A DNA stretch of 64,000 nucleotides from Bacteroidales bacterium UBA7258 (GTDB taxonomy: Bacteria > Bacteroidota > Bacteroidia > Bacteroidales > UBA932). The notes below the pieces were generated by a model. That model was not told the DNA's origin. It searched no databases and worked only from the letters and a program-made list of their open reading frames with translations. The stretch's first letter is position 1; each line of letters begins with the position of its first letter. A program made the translations under genes and the position numbers. The DNA is taken from positions 62,001 to 126,000 of the forward strand of contig DKSK01000011.1 of assembly GCA_002472565.1 (NCBI GenBank), in the 5' to 3' direction. Below are positions 7,544-16,898 of this stretch, piece by piece.

Positions 7544-9574
7544 TCAGTCGGCGGATTTGACTGTCATTTCGCAGGAGGTGCAGTCGAAGTCAAGACGGAG
7601 GCGGAGTCCGTTGTTGAGGAGGAAGAGAGGCCCTTTAGGTGGCTTGGTGAGGATGCCATGTCGGCGTGCCCGGATTGGATCCGGATGGAGATGGCAGAGA
7701 CCCAGCTCGTAGCGGACGCAATATTTCGAACGCATCAGTTCGGCTCCATGGACGGCCTTGATTTCGTAGGCCTCTCCGACATTGGAGGCCCCATGAGCCA
7801 GATAGGCTTTCTTGGCGGAACTGTTTGCTACGTTGGCTTTGTAATTGATTGATTTATCCTTACTTATGCAGTCGTTTCGATCTTCGGTCATGGCGGAGAA
7901 TCCCGATTCGGAAAGAGAGGGGGAGATCAGGCCGGCGGCTATCGGAATAGTATTGCAAGGCACTTTGTCGAGCTCGTCTGAGAGACGGCGGCGTAGGGCG
8001 TTGATTGCTGAGGCCGGCACGAGGGGCAGGGGAGAGGACTCGGGAACGCTGGAGGAAGAGCCTTGAGGTATGGGGCCTTTGGTGCTGTCCGCGAAGTCGA
8101 GGCTTTCCACAGAGAAGGAATATGTGCCCGAACTTTTGCTTATCTGGCTTTCGAATAGGGCTTTCTGTCTTTCTGTATTCATGGCGAAGGGAAAGTGGTC
8201 TTCGAGGCTGATGGTGGCTTCGCGTCCGTCTTCGCTCACGGCAGAAGCTGCAATCCGGCACCCTCTCTCCCCGGAAGACAATCCGGCTTTGCCAACGGTA
8301 TCTTGCCCGCCCCAGGAAAAGGAGAGGCGGACTTTTGCAGGAATCAGACGGCGGCAGGCATTACGTTCAAGTTCCTTTTCAAACTCCACGCTGATGTTTC
8401 GGAAAAGCCTCGTCCCGTTCTTCAACCCCGAGACCCGCTTGCAGCGGATGTTAATCCCGCTGCACACATCGCCCCTGAAACCGGTCACCCCGTCAGAAGT
8501 AGCAAAAGAGAAACCATCCCCGTTGCAGAGGCGGATCTTATCCGAAACAAGACGCACGGAAAGTTCTATCTCGTCCCGTCCGAGAATCTTTACAGCCGTG
8601 ACAGTCCCGATTTCCTCGCCCATACTCTTCGGCGCATACATCGAACTCCACTCCCCGCGCTTCCCGTCGATGAAAAGCGTGGTGTAGCCACGGTTAAAAG
8701 TCTTCGAAGGCTCAGGAATAAAACCGGAAACGACCCTCCCGAAAGAAGAGCGGCGGTATTCTCCAGGATGAGTGGCGATGAAGGCATCCATCGCCAGAGA
8801 ACAATCCCTTACCACATTCCGGACATAAGACTCGTTCTTCAGCCTCCCCTCAATCTTGAAAGAGCAGACCCCGGCTTCTGCCAGGCTCCCAATGCGGGAA
8901 GTCAGATTGTAATCCTTCAGAGAAAGCAAAGCCTTGTCCCTTACCAGAATGCGCCCCGAAGAATCCTCGAGGTCATAGCGCGAGCGGCACGGCTGGGCGC
9001 ACTCTCCTCTGTTCGCGCTCCTGCCGGTAATGAAATCGCTGAGATAACACTCCCCGCTATAGCAGACGCAGAGGGCGCCGTGTACAAAGAACTCCAGCTC
9101 CTCGGAAGGAAGAGCTTCATGAATAGCCCTTATCTGCCCAAGCGAAAGCTCCCTCTCAAGCACCAGCCTGCCGTAGCCAAGCCCGGCATAGAAAGCGGCC
9201 TTTCCCGGAGTCCTGATTGCGCATTGGGTAGAAGCGTGGAGAGGGATATGAAGCGAACCGTTCCTCCGCAGTTCAAGAAGCGAGAGGTCCTGTACAATCA
9301 GTGCGTCAGCGCCTGCATCCTGGCACGCGATAGCCAGACGCCGGGCTTCCTCTACCTCGGTTTCGTAGAGGATGGTGTTTATGGTGACGTAGATTCGAGC
9401 ACCAAAGCGGTGGGCATAGGCGCAGAGCCTTCTGAGATCCTCTATCGAGTTCCCCGCGGCCTGTCTTGCGCCGAACTCAGGCCCGGCTATATATACGGCA
9501 TCGGCACCGCAGTCAATGGCCGCGATGCCGATATCCGCAGTTCTTGCCGGAGCAAGAAGTTCGATAGAAGTCAT
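7544..9574 (-). CDS. U32 family peptidase / RlhA-like rRNA hydroxylation protein
   Basis: 676 residues. The U32 signature is present as EFFVHGALCVCYSGECYLS, followed by the GECAQPCR cysteine motif. Residues 1 to about 330 form the conserved TIM-barrel-like core (LLAPARTADIGIAAI, HASTQCAIRT). The C-terminal half resembles the DUF3656 extension of E. coli RlhA (YdcP), which is needed for hydroxylation of C2501 in 23S rRNA; the length fits that subgroup better than TrhP. The start overlaps the stop of the TPR gene (TAATG), so the two are translationally coupled. Family assignment is sure; the RNA-modification role is from family knowledge. Confidence 0.88.
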   Translation of the reverse strand: MTSIELLAPARTADIGIAAIDCGADAVYIAGPEFGARQAAGNSIEDLRRLCAYAHRFGARIYVTINTILYETEVEEARRLAIACQDAGADALIVQDLSLLELRRNGSLHIPLHASTQCAIRTPGKAAFYAGLGYGRLVLERELSLGQIRAIHEALPSEELEFFVHGALCVCYSGECYLSDFITGRSANRGECAQPCRSRYDLEDSSGRILVRDKALLSLKDYNLTSRIGSLAEAGVCSFKIEGRLKNESYVRNVVRDCSLAMDAFIATHPGEYRRSSFGRVVSGFIPEPSKTFNRGYTTLFIDGKRGEWSSMYAPKSMGEEIGTVTAVKILGRDEIELSVRLVSDKIRLCNGDGFSFATSDGVTGFRGDVCSGINIRCKRVSGLKNGTRLFRNISVEFEKELERNACRRLIPAKVRLSFSWGGQDTVGKAGLSSGERGCRIAASAVSEDGREATISLEDHFPFAMNTERQKALFESQISKSSGTYSFSVESLDFADSTKGPIPQGSSSSVPESSPLPLVPASAINALRRRLSDELDKVPCNTIPIAAGLISPSLSESGFSAMTEDRNDCISKDKSINYKANVANSSAKKAYLAHGASNVGEAYEIKAVHGAELMRSKYCVRYELGLCHLHPDPIRARRHGILTKPPKGPLFLLNNGLRLRLDFDCTSCEMTVKSAD

Positions 9575-10509
9575 TACTTGCTCAGAGCGTCAATCATCTG
9601 CTTTGCAGTGGCACCGAACTTGGCGTCATTGAGCACCTTCTTGTAGTACTCGATGGCCTTGGCCTTGTTGCCTGCGGTCTGGTAGAGGGCGGCTACAGTG
9701 TAGGTGATAGCGCTGGCGTTCTTTGCCGTAGGAGCTGCCTCGAGATACTTCGTGTAGTAGTCAAGAGCGGAGTTGTTGTCCTTAAGAGAAGCGGCGGCCT
9801 GGCCGGCTACGAGGTAAGCCTGGGCGTTGTCGTCGTACTTGAGAGACTCCTTTGCGAGCTCGGAAGCCTTGTCAAAGGCCTTGGTCTTGAGAGCCGCGGC
9901 GGCCTGCTTGAGGTAGATGGTGGAAATCTGCTTGTTGGCGACTTCCTCCTTGCCATTGGCGGCGGCGAGCTTGAAAGCCTTTACAGCCTCCTCAGCCTTG
10001 CCGGTGGCGTTGAGAGCCTGGCCGAGATAGAGAGCGGCGTTGGCGTTGGTCGAATCGGCGGCTACAACGGACTGGAGGGCGCTGATGGCCACAGGGAAAT
10101 TCTTCTCCATGAGGGCGGAAGTACCCTTTGCGAGATTGATGGTAGGAACGAGCTCCTTGGCTTCGGAAGCCACGTCAGCTACTCCATATTCAGATGCGAC
10201 CTTGGCCGCTTCGTTGATCTTGGCGAGGGCTTTGTCGAAGTCCTTGTTGTTGTAGAGCTCCTTTCCGATCGAAAGAATTACGCTAGGAATGGCGTTCTTA
10301 CAATTGTTCACGAGTTCCTCTCCGTCTGCGCCGAGAGCCTGTCCAGCCTCGAGAGCTTTCTTGAAATTGGTGAGAGCCAGCTCCTTATTCCCATCGTTGA
10401 GGGCCGCGGCTCCGGCGTTGTATGTTTCAAGCGCTGAATTGAGATCCTGTGCGGATGCGATGCCCGCGGCAAGCAGGGCCGCGGCGATTGTCAGAATAAT
10501 TTTATTCAT
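9574..10509 (-). CDS. Secreted tetratricopeptide-repeat protein
   Basis: 311 residues from the ATG at 10509. Signal peptide MNKIILTIAAALLAAGIASAQ, then about seven TPR-like helical pairs rich in Ala, Lys and Asn (such as ALYLGQALNATGKAEEAVKA and SALDYYTKYLEAAP). An upstream in-frame codon at 10542 would lie next to a -7 promoter box (10555-10548), which argues for the shorter start. TPR proteins of this sort are periplasmic scaffolds; no partner is shown. Coupled to the U32 gene by a TAATG overlap. Confidence 0.85.
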   Translation of the reverse strand: MNKIILTIAAALLAAGIASAQDLNSALETYNAGAAALNDGNKELALTNFKKALEAGQALGADGEELVNNCKNAIPSVILSIGKELYNNKDFDKALAKINEAAKVASEYGVADVASEAKELVPTINLAKGTSALMEKNFPVAISALQSVVAADSTNANAALYLGQALNATGKAEEAVKAFKLAAANGKEEVANKQISTIYLKQAAAALKTKAFDKASELAKESLKYDDNAQAYLVAGQAAASLKDNNSALDYYTKYLEAAPTAKNASAITYTVAALYQTAGNKAKAIEYYKKVLNDAKFGATAKQMIDALSK

Positions 10510-10547
10510 ATAAATGTTGTGTTTAATTAGTTTCAAAGTCATCCTTA

Positions 10548-10577
10548 CAAATTTAATAATATTTTGTCTTAATTTTG
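10548..10577. promoter_or_regulatory. Divergent promoter pair
   Basis: TAAATTTG on the minus strand (10555-10548) serves the TPR/U32 operon, and TAATTTTG on the plus strand (10570-10577) serves the M16-like gene. Both match TAnnTTTG. The boxes are 14 bases apart, so polymerase binding at one may hinder the other. Confidence 0.6.
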
Positions 10578-10626
10578 TAATGACGGCTGGAAAATTGCCT
10601 CAGTTAAGGTTCAGGAATGATTTTGT

Positions 10627-13434
10627 ATGGATAAGATATTGATATTCAAATTTATATTGGCTTCAATAGGCGCCATTTTTCCAATAATTGTGCCAGCCCA
10701 GACCCTTCCGTCTCTCCCGACTTCAGATAAGATCAGGACGGGGAGGCTGAGCAACGGAGCTACTTATTATATAGTTAAGAACGATGCCCAGACTGGTCTG
10801 GCCGACATCGCCCTGGTCCAGCGCGTCGGAAAAAACGATGAGGGAAAGAGATATGCCGGAGAGACCGTAGTCCAGGCCACGGGTGCGCTCAGCACTCTTC
10901 CTCATTTCACAAGTTATTCCCCTTTCTACTTTATGAACGGAATTGGGATTTTCCCTGGAGACAGAGGCTATGTCAATGTGACAGGGGACGCGACAATCTA
11001 CGATTTCAAGGATATAGTGGTCAGTGGAAAGACAGATGTCGTGGACTCCACCCTGCTGATGGTCTTCGACATCATAGGTCGCAGCTCCGGTCCGCTCGAT
11101 TATTTGTATTCTCCTCAGAACCAAGCTATTATAATTTCAGGAGACATAGATCCTGACAATGTAGTCGGAAGAATGTATGTCCTCTCTCTGATGGTTACCA
11201 AGAAATCCGCCGAGCTCCCTGAAAAGGAATACAGCTGGGTCCCGCAGACTCAAAGGCGCTTTGTCTTCAAACCAGGAAGCGATGGCGGAGTGGTGAAGGA
11301 GGGCGCTGTCGGAAGTGATGGTGGAGAGGTGGACTATGCCGCCCCGTTTACCCTCACTGTAAGCTACAGTTCGCCCAGAACGCCGAAGGAGTACATCGCC
11401 ACGGTCCAGCCGCTTGTCTCGGAACGCTATGCCTCCGAGCTGGGCAATATCCTGGAAAAGCGCATATGGAGAGCCTTCAAAGAAGAGAATCTTCCTTTGG
11501 CGGATTGCAGCGCGGACTACCGAGGCAGTGCCTACGGCCCAGGGGATGAGTCCTATGATGTCTCGCTGACGGTCAGCCGACGTAACGCCGTAAAGGCCGC
11601 GGGCATACTTTCCTCGATTCTCGGCGAACTTGACAGGCACGGAGTTTCGGCCGGAGAGTACTCTGATGCCGAGAACAAGCTCTTCACCGGGAGCCGTATG
11701 TCCGTCTCCGGAAGAAGCATCCAGAATTCAGAATACGTCAGGAAATGCGCCGCCAACTTCCTCTATGGTACCTCGCTGGCTTCGCGCAAGGACGAGGTGA
11801 ATTTCTTCGCAAAAAAGAATGTCGGAGGCGAGAGAGGTGCCGCCCTCTTCAATGATTACGTCTCCGCCCTCCTCGACAAGGACAGAAATCTCACCTTGCT
11901 TTGCACGGCTGACTTTTCTACATCGCTGAAAGATAGTATATCGTCTGCTTTTGACGCTTCTTGGACGAAAGCATTGGCTCCCCTGAGTCAGGACGGAGAC
12001 GACACGCTTTCCCTCCGCCGTTCCTTCGAGAAATCGAAGCTCAAATCCGAGATGGAAGAGCCGGTGACGGGAGGTAAGGTCTGGACCTTCGCCAACGGAA
12101 TCAGAGTCGTCTACAAGCAGATGGACACGGACGGGCTCATCTATTATTCATGGCTGCTCAAGGGCGGAAGCGCTCTTGTCCCTGGTATCAAAGCCGGCGA
12201 GGCCCCTTACCTCGGAGATGTTTTCTGGCTGCAGGGAATCTCAGGACTGAACGGTTACGACTTCCGCAATATGTTGGAGTCCAATGGCATATTCATGGAA
12301 GTCAAGGTTTCTCTTTCGGATATGACCATCCAGGGAGCGGCACCTTCCGACAAGTCGAGGCTGCTGATGAAAGCCTTCCTCGCCATGGACAAGGAAAGGA
12401 CTCAGCCTTCGGGAACCTGGACTTGGTACAAGGCCTGCGAGAGTCTGAGGCTGAATGAAAAGAGTCCGATGGACCGAAGAAGAGAGAGGCTCGACAGCGT
12501 CATGGCCCCGACTTTCGCCTTCTGGCCGGCTCTGAAGGAAAGCGGACTTTCGGATGACCTTCCAAGGCGGGCTTGCAAGTACTTCGATTCGGAGTTCTCC
12601 AAGATGAATGACGGAGTCCTGATACTCGTTGGCGACATTGCCGAAGAGGACATGAAGAAGCTGATGTCGCAGTGTGCAGGCGGCTTCAGTACGGACAGGG
12701 TGGCTACCTACCGGACCTGGGTCGATTACAGCCCGGTCAAGGGCAGGACTCTTTCCGCCACGGACGGCTCCTCCCCTTCGCTGGACATCGAGGCCTCGGC
12801 GAATCTCAATTACACGACTGATAATTTCATAGCTTCCTATATAGCAGGATCGGCCTTTGCCAGAGAACTTCGCCGGACGGCGGCTTCAAGAGGCTGGACA
12901 GCCACCGCGGAGATGGACTTTGAGATGTTCCCTCTCGAGCAGTTCAGAATCAGGATGTTCATGAATCCTGCCGAAAGCGGGGGCCTGCCTGCTTCCATGG
13001 TAAGGTCCGTTTCTGCAGATGAAATGGCCATGGCCGTGAGAGCTTCCATGGACAGTCTTGCTTCCAGAGGCATCAGCTCTTCCACCCTTGATGCGGACAG
13101 GCATATAGTTGGGAACTATTATGCCGCCCTGAATTCGGATCCGCAGAAGATGATCCGCACCCTCCTCCTCAGATACAGTTACGGCAAGGATATGCTGACC
13201 AATTATGAGTCCAAGATAAAGGCGGCCGACAAGACCAGGGTCAATTCCATCATAGCTGCCCTCTCTTCGGAGAGCGTGGCGGTTTCCCTTGTCAGAGCAA
13301 AGGAGAACGTCATCGTCCATAAAGATCTTCCTTCACGTCCGACCTATCCTGAGATTCCACCCCTTGTCGCGGCCCAAGACTCTACGGGAATGACGACTAT
13401 GGCCATGGATCTTCTCAAAAATATGAAGAAATGA
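10627..13434 (+). CDS. M16-like protein lacking the zinc site (pseudo-peptidase)
   Basis: 935 residues with signal peptide (about 1-24, ending VPAQ). The N-terminal start (LPTSDKIRTGRLSNGATYYI) and the internal repeat (WTFANGIRVVYKQMDTDG near residue 485) are typical of two-unit M16 proteins of Bacteroidetes. However, neither half contains the catalytic HxxEH. Where the motif should follow, the first half has TVVQATGALSTLPHFTSYSP and the second APYLGDVFWLQGISGLNGYD. It is therefore probably a non-catalytic, secreted M16 fold, perhaps a binding or chaperone partner. Its stop overlaps the next gene (ATGA), so the two form an operon. Confidence 0.8.
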   Translation: MDKILIFKFILASIGAIFPIIVPAQTLPSLPTSDKIRTGRLSNGATYYIVKNDAQTGLADIALVQRVGKNDEGKRYAGETVVQATGALSTLPHFTSYSPFYFMNGIGIFPGDRGYVNVTGDATIYDFKDIVVSGKTDVVDSTLLMVFDIIGRSSGPLDYLYSPQNQAIIISGDIDPDNVVGRMYVLSLMVTKKSAELPEKEYSWVPQTQRRFVFKPGSDGGVVKEGAVGSDGGEVDYAAPFTLTVSYSSPRTPKEYIATVQPLVSERYASELGNILEKRIWRAFKEENLPLADCSADYRGSAYGPGDESYDVSLTVSRRNAVKAAGILSSILGELDRHGVSAGEYSDAENKLFTGSRMSVSGRSIQNSEYVRKCAANFLYGTSLASRKDEVNFFAKKNVGGERGAALFNDYVSALLDKDRNLTLLCTADFSTSLKDSISSAFDASWTKALAPLSQDGDDTLSLRRSFEKSKLKSEMEEPVTGGKVWTFANGIRVVYKQMDTDGLIYYSWLLKGGSALVPGIKAGEAPYLGDVFWLQGISGLNGYDFRNMLESNGIFMEVKVSLSDMTIQGAAPSDKSRLLMKAFLAMDKERTQPSGTWTWYKACESLRLNEKSPMDRRRERLDSVMAPTFAFWPALKESGLSDDLPRRACKYFDSEFSKMNDGVLILVGDIAEEDMKKLMSQCAGGFSTDRVATYRTWVDYSPVKGRTLSATDGSSPSLDIEASANLNYTTDNFIASYIAGSAFARELRRTAASRGWTATAEMDFEMFPLEQFRIRMFMNPAESGGLPASMVRSVSADEMAMAVRASMDSLASRGISSSTLDADRHIVGNYYAALNSDPQKMIRTLLLRYSYGKDMLTNYESKIKAADKTRVNSIIAALSSESVAVSLVRAKENVIVHKDLPSRPTYPEIPPLVAAQDSTGMTTMAMDLLKNMKK

Positions 13435-14036
13435 AAAATTCGGATTTCGGCACCATAATCCAGATAGGCAATTGTCTCATCTCGGAAGACGTAGTCATGG
13501 AGTATTTTTCCTGCGATTACGAAAATTGCAAGGGCATGTGCTGCGTCAAGGGGGACAGCGGAGCGCCCCTGCTCGAGGACGAACTGGAGCCGCTTGAAAA
13601 GAATTATCCCCTCTACAAGGATCTTATGTCCATGAAGGGACTCTCTTCCGTCGCCGAGAATGGTTTCTTTTCGGTGGATGTGGATGGAGACCTGGTGACC
13701 CCATTGTGCAAGGATTCCGAAGAGTGTGCCTTTGCTAATTTCGACAAAGATGGGAACTGCTTCTGCTCCATGGAAAGACGTTTTCTTCAGGGTCATGGCT
13801 CCTTCCGCAAGCCGATTTCATGCTGGCTCTATCCGATCCGCATCACGAAGCTGTCGAACGGACAGGATGCGCTGAACGTCCATCATTGGGATATCTGCAG
13901 AGGAGGCTTCGAGAAAGGCAGAAAAGAAGGGGTCCGCGTCTATGAATTCCTGCGCGGGCCACTGATAAAACTTTATGGCGAAGAGTTCTACTCCGCCTTG
14001 TCATTCGTTGCCAAGAGACTCATCGCCGAATCATAA
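13431..14036 (+). CDS. DUF3109 family cysteine-cluster protein
   Basis: 201 residues with cysteine clusters CDYENCKGMCC, CKDSEECAF, CFC and SCWLYPIR, the pattern of DUF3109 (a relative of the YkgJ CxxxCxxC family), thought to bind metal. Function unknown. ATGA overlap with the M16-like gene suggests coupled translation. Its 3' end overlaps the convergent DUF2007 gene by 49 bases. Confidence 0.85.
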   Translation: MKNSDFGTIIQIGNCLISEDVVMEYFSCDYENCKGMCCVKGDSGAPLLEDELEPLEKNYPLYKDLMSMKGLSSVAENGFFSVDVDGDLVTPLCKDSEECAFANFDKDGNCFCSMERRFLQGHGSFRKPISCWLYPIRITKLSNGQDALNVHHWDICRGGFEKGRKEGVRVYEFLRGPLIKLYGEEFYSALSFVAKRLIAES

Positions 14037-14209
14037 TCCTCGGCGTTGACCTTGACCTGTACGGCATTGATGTTGGCGTTGATGCTTGGGTAGGACGAGG
14101 CCGACCCGAAAACCTGGGCCATGATTCCGTTGGCCCTGAGCATTCCGGCAGTGATTTCTGCGCTCACCGTGTCCGGAAACTCTGCTACAGTCTTGAATTC
14201 CTCTTTCAT
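13988..14209 (-). CDS. DUF2007 family small protein
   Basis: 73 residues, MKEEFKTVAEFPDTVSAEI, followed by a ferredoxin-like alpha/beta pattern with INAVQVKVNAEDYDSAMSLL. Matches the DUF2007 'putative signal transducing protein' family, small cytoplasmic proteins of unknown role. It overlaps the end of the DUF3109 gene on the other strand. Confidence 0.75.
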   Translation of the reverse strand: MKEEFKTVAEFPDTVSAEITAGMLRANGIMAQVFGSASSYPSINANINAVQVKVNAEDYDSAMSLLATNDKAE

Positions 14210-14263
14210 GGCTATATATTTTTAAAACCTGCTGTCCGTCTTTGTGACCGGGCTTTGATCCTA

Positions 14264-14743
14264 TTAATTTTCTTCTGTGTCTTCAGCCCTTTCCAGGGCC
14301 TTCTCCAGGGCTGAGCGCAACCTTGCCGTATCCCTTGTGAGGCCCTCGATTTCGAAACCTCCGAGCCTTCTCTTCAAGGTGATCCTGTCCTCCCAGACCT
14401 TGAGAATCCTGTCTGCGGCGCGGGTGCTCCTGAAACTCATGTCCTCGCCTTCCTCCTTCTCCAAGACGTAATGTCTTGACTCCATGAAGGCCACTGCCTT
14501 ATCCCTCAGCTCCTTATACTCGCCTCCCGCATTGACGGCGAATTTGCCGTAGCCGAAATTAGGATAGACGGCGGCGACTGCCGCGAAAAGGAGAAGGATG
14601 TAGCCTACAGACTTCCAGCCGTTCTTGAACATCACGTTGATGTCCGCGCTCACGACTCCGGCAAGCACCAATATGCCTATGATGAGCGAGAAAAGTACAC
14701 TTATGTACAAGAAATATTTGATCGCCCTGATGATGTATCTCAT
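14264..14743 (-). CDS. Unrecognised two-helix membrane protein
   Basis: 159 residues. Two membrane helices at about 10-32 and 46-63, then a soluble charged domain (about 75-159) ending in a coiled-coil-like stretch (RLRSALEKALERAEDTEEN). I do not recognise a family. It is followed on the same strand by the DUF2007 gene after 54 bases, so the two may be co-transcribed. Confidence 0.7.
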   Translation of the reverse strand: MRYIIRAIKYFLYISVLFSLIIGILVLAGVVSADINVMFKNGWKSVGYILLLFAAVAAVYPNFGYGKFAVNAGGEYKELRDKAVAFMESRHYVLEKEEGEDMSFRSTRAADRILKVWEDRITLKRRLGGFEIEGLTRDTARLRSALEKALERAEDTEEN

Positions 14744-14777
14744 GTATGCTGCTTTTTACAAATATAAGGAATTTTGC

Positions 14778-14785
14778 TATTTTTG
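14778..14785 (+). promoter_or_regulatory. -7 box before the coiled-coil membrane protein / hemW
   Basis: TATTTTTG matches TAnnTTTG. It lies 24 bases upstream of the ATG at 14810. Confidence 0.5.
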
Positions 14786-14809
14786 TCGTATTAGACAATA
14801 TTTTTAGCC

Positions 14810-15733
14810 ATGGCAGACGGAATTAATGAAGATCCGATCCTCGAACGCAGAATGCGTGAGGCTCAGGAGAAGAAGAACAGCGGACTTAGGACGGTGATGA
14901 TAGTGCTTGCCGTGATAGCGGCCGCGCTCGCATGCGCTCTGGTCTTTGTGTGGATACAGAAATCATCCCTCGTCAACGAACTCGAAGACGAGAAGGAAGA
15001 TCTTACTCAACAGATGGAAAGCCTTCAGCAGGATTATGCCAACCTTTCCAGCGACTACGATTCCATCAACTCTCAGCTTGACACTTCCCGCGCGGAAGTC
15101 GCCGAACTTATAGAAAGAATAAAGAAGACTCAGGCCACCGACCGCGCCAAGATCCGCGCCTATGAAAAGGAACTCGGCACGCTGCGCAGCATCATGAGGA
15201 ATTACATCGTCCAGATCGATTCCCTCAACACTCTCAACCACAAGCTTACAGCCGATGCCGCGGCGGCCCGCAAAGAAGCCGCTGAAGCCAAGTCCGCCAA
15301 CGAGGAGCTGACCGAGCAGGTCACCACCCTTACCGGACAGGTTGCAGCCGGTTCGGTCATCAAGGCCCGCGGCCTCAAACTAGAGGCATACAACAACGGA
15401 GGCAAGGTCACCGATCGCAGCAGCAGAACCCATCGCCTTCTCGCATCTTTGAGCCTTGTTGAGAACGAGCTTGCGCCGAAGGGAGATGTAGTGGTCTACA
15501 TCAGAGTCAAGGATCCTGAGGGCATCCTGCTTATTAACAGCGACAGCAAATCTTTCGAAGTTAACGGTCAGACTATGACGGCCTCAGCCCAGCGCCGTGT
15601 AGATTACGAGGGCAAGGAAGTTGACCTGAGCATCTATCTGAACGGTATCGAGAACTTCTCCAAAGGCGTCTATACCCTTGAAGCCTATACTACTCAGGGC
15701 CTTCTCGGAAAGGCCGAGCTGATGCTCAGGTGA
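14810..15733 (+). CDS. Membrane-anchored coiled-coil protein, conserved in Bacteroidales
   Basis: 307 residues. A short cytoplasmic segment precedes one membrane helix (about 26-49). A long coiled coil follows (about 50-180; DEKEDLTQQMESLQQDYANL), then a C-terminal beta-rich domain (about 185-307). No enzyme motif is visible. The fold suggests a structural or envelope-spanning role. The last codon overlaps the GTG start of hemW (GTGA), so the genes are coupled. Confidence 0.75.
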   Translation: MADGINEDPILERRMREAQEKKNSGLRTVMIVLAVIAAALACALVFVWIQKSSLVNELEDEKEDLTQQMESLQQDYANLSSDYDSINSQLDTSRAEVAELIERIKKTQATDRAKIRAYEKELGTLRSIMRNYIVQIDSLNTLNHKLTADAAAARKEAAEAKSANEELTEQVTTLTGQVAAGSVIKARGLKLEAYNNGGKVTDRSSRTHRLLASLSLVENELAPKGDVVVYIRVKDPEGILLINSDSKSFEVNGQTMTASAQRRVDYEGKEVDLSIYLNGIENFSKGVYTLEAYTTQGLLGKAELMLR

Positions 15734-16854
15734 TATACGTCCATATTCCTTTCTGCGCGAGCCGCTGCACTTATTGCGCCTTCTGTTCTTTCACGATGGC
15801 CCAGTGCAGGCGGCTTGCGCCGCTTTCAGCCTCGGAGGTCTATTCCCGTTATGCGGACCTTGTCTGCGCTGAGGCTGAGTCCCGTTCCGGAGAAATCCTC
15901 GCCAGTACCCCTAGGGGTGGCGCCGACACCCTCTACATAGGCGGAGGGACTCCCTCGCTGCTCCCTGAGGACGACCTCGCCCGCATAGTCGAGGCCTGCC
16001 GCCGGCCTTTCCCGTCCGCCCACACCTTCGAAGAGTTCACCATCGAGGTAAATCCGGAAGATATTGTGGTCAAGGGCCCGTCTTATGCCGCCACACTCAA
16101 GGCTCTCGGCTGCGGACGCATCAGCATGGGCGTGCAATCTTTCGACGCCTCGCTCGTGAAGTGGATGAGGCGGCGCCATGATCCCGCCGGAAGCCTCAAA
16201 GCCTATTCTATCCTGAGAGACGCCGGCTTCGAGGACATAAGCCTCGATCTTATTTTCGGGATTTCGGGCCTGGACATGGACAGGTGGGCCTCAAGCCTCG
16301 ATACTGTCTGCGCCCTCCGTCCGGAACATATCAGCGCCTATCAGCTATCCGTGGAGAAGGGCGCCAGGCTCTACGACATGTGGAAGAGAGGAGAGTATGC
16401 CGAGGCTTCGGACGAAGTATGCAGGAGCCAGTACGAGCTTCTCTGCCACCGTCTAAAGGAAGCGGGCTACCTCCACTATGAAATCTCTAATTTCGCTCTG
16501 CCGGGGCATCAGGCCAGGCACAATTCGGCCTACTGGCGCCGTGTGCCCTATGTCGGTCTTGGCCTCGGGGCGCATTCTTTCTCCGGAAAGAGCAGGAGCT
16601 GGAACAAAGGAAGCTGGCTCTCTTACTCAGCCGAGAGTGAAACCTTGTCCGGGGAGGATGTCAGGGTGGAAGAAATCATGCTCTCTCTCCGCACTTCCCG
16701 CGGAATGGATGCCGCCAGGCTAGAAAGCCTCTCTTCCGGAGCTATCTTACGCCGCCTTGAGGACGAAGGAGCGCTCAGACGGGAAGGAGGCAGAATTTAT
16801 ATACCGGAAGACCTTTTTTTCGTTTCCGATGAAATTATAGGCGAAATCGTTTGA
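15730..16854 (+). CDS. hemW: Radical SAM heme chaperone HemW
   Basis: 374 residues beginning at GTG: MIYVHIPFCASRCTYCAFCSF. The CxxxCxxC cluster binds the 4Fe-4S centre, GGGTPSLL is the SAM-binding glycine motif, and the later HNSAYWRRVPYVGLGLGAHSF segment is typical of the HemN/HemW family. HemW hands heme to respiratory enzymes; it is often annotated as oxygen-independent coproporphyrinogen oxidase. The length fits HemW rather than the longer HemN. The GTG start overlaps the preceding stop, which fixes it. Confidence 0.92.
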   Translation: MIYVHIPFCASRCTYCAFCSFTMAQCRRLAPLSASEVYSRYADLVCAEAESRSGEILASTPRGGADTLYIGGGTPSLLPEDDLARIVEACRRPFPSAHTFEEFTIEVNPEDIVVKGPSYAATLKALGCGRISMGVQSFDASLVKWMRRRHDPAGSLKAYSILRDAGFEDISLDLIFGISGLDMDRWASSLDTVCALRPEHISAYQLSVEKGARLYDMWKRGEYAEASDEVCRSQYELLCHRLKEAGYLHYEISNFALPGHQARHNSAYWRRVPYVGLGLGAHSFSGKSRSWNKGSWLSYSAESETLSGEDVRVEEIMLSLRTSRGMDAARLESLSSGAILRRLEDEGALRREGGRIYIPEDLFFVSDEIIGEIV

Positions 16855-16898
16855 CTTTGCATTAAAATTAAGTAATTTCGGGGTAAAGCTATAACGCC

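Noticed and set aside
8195..9646. Long plus-strand open frame of 483 codons
   Set aside because: It is antisense to the U32 peptidase gene, has no family features and reflects the codon bias of the real gene.
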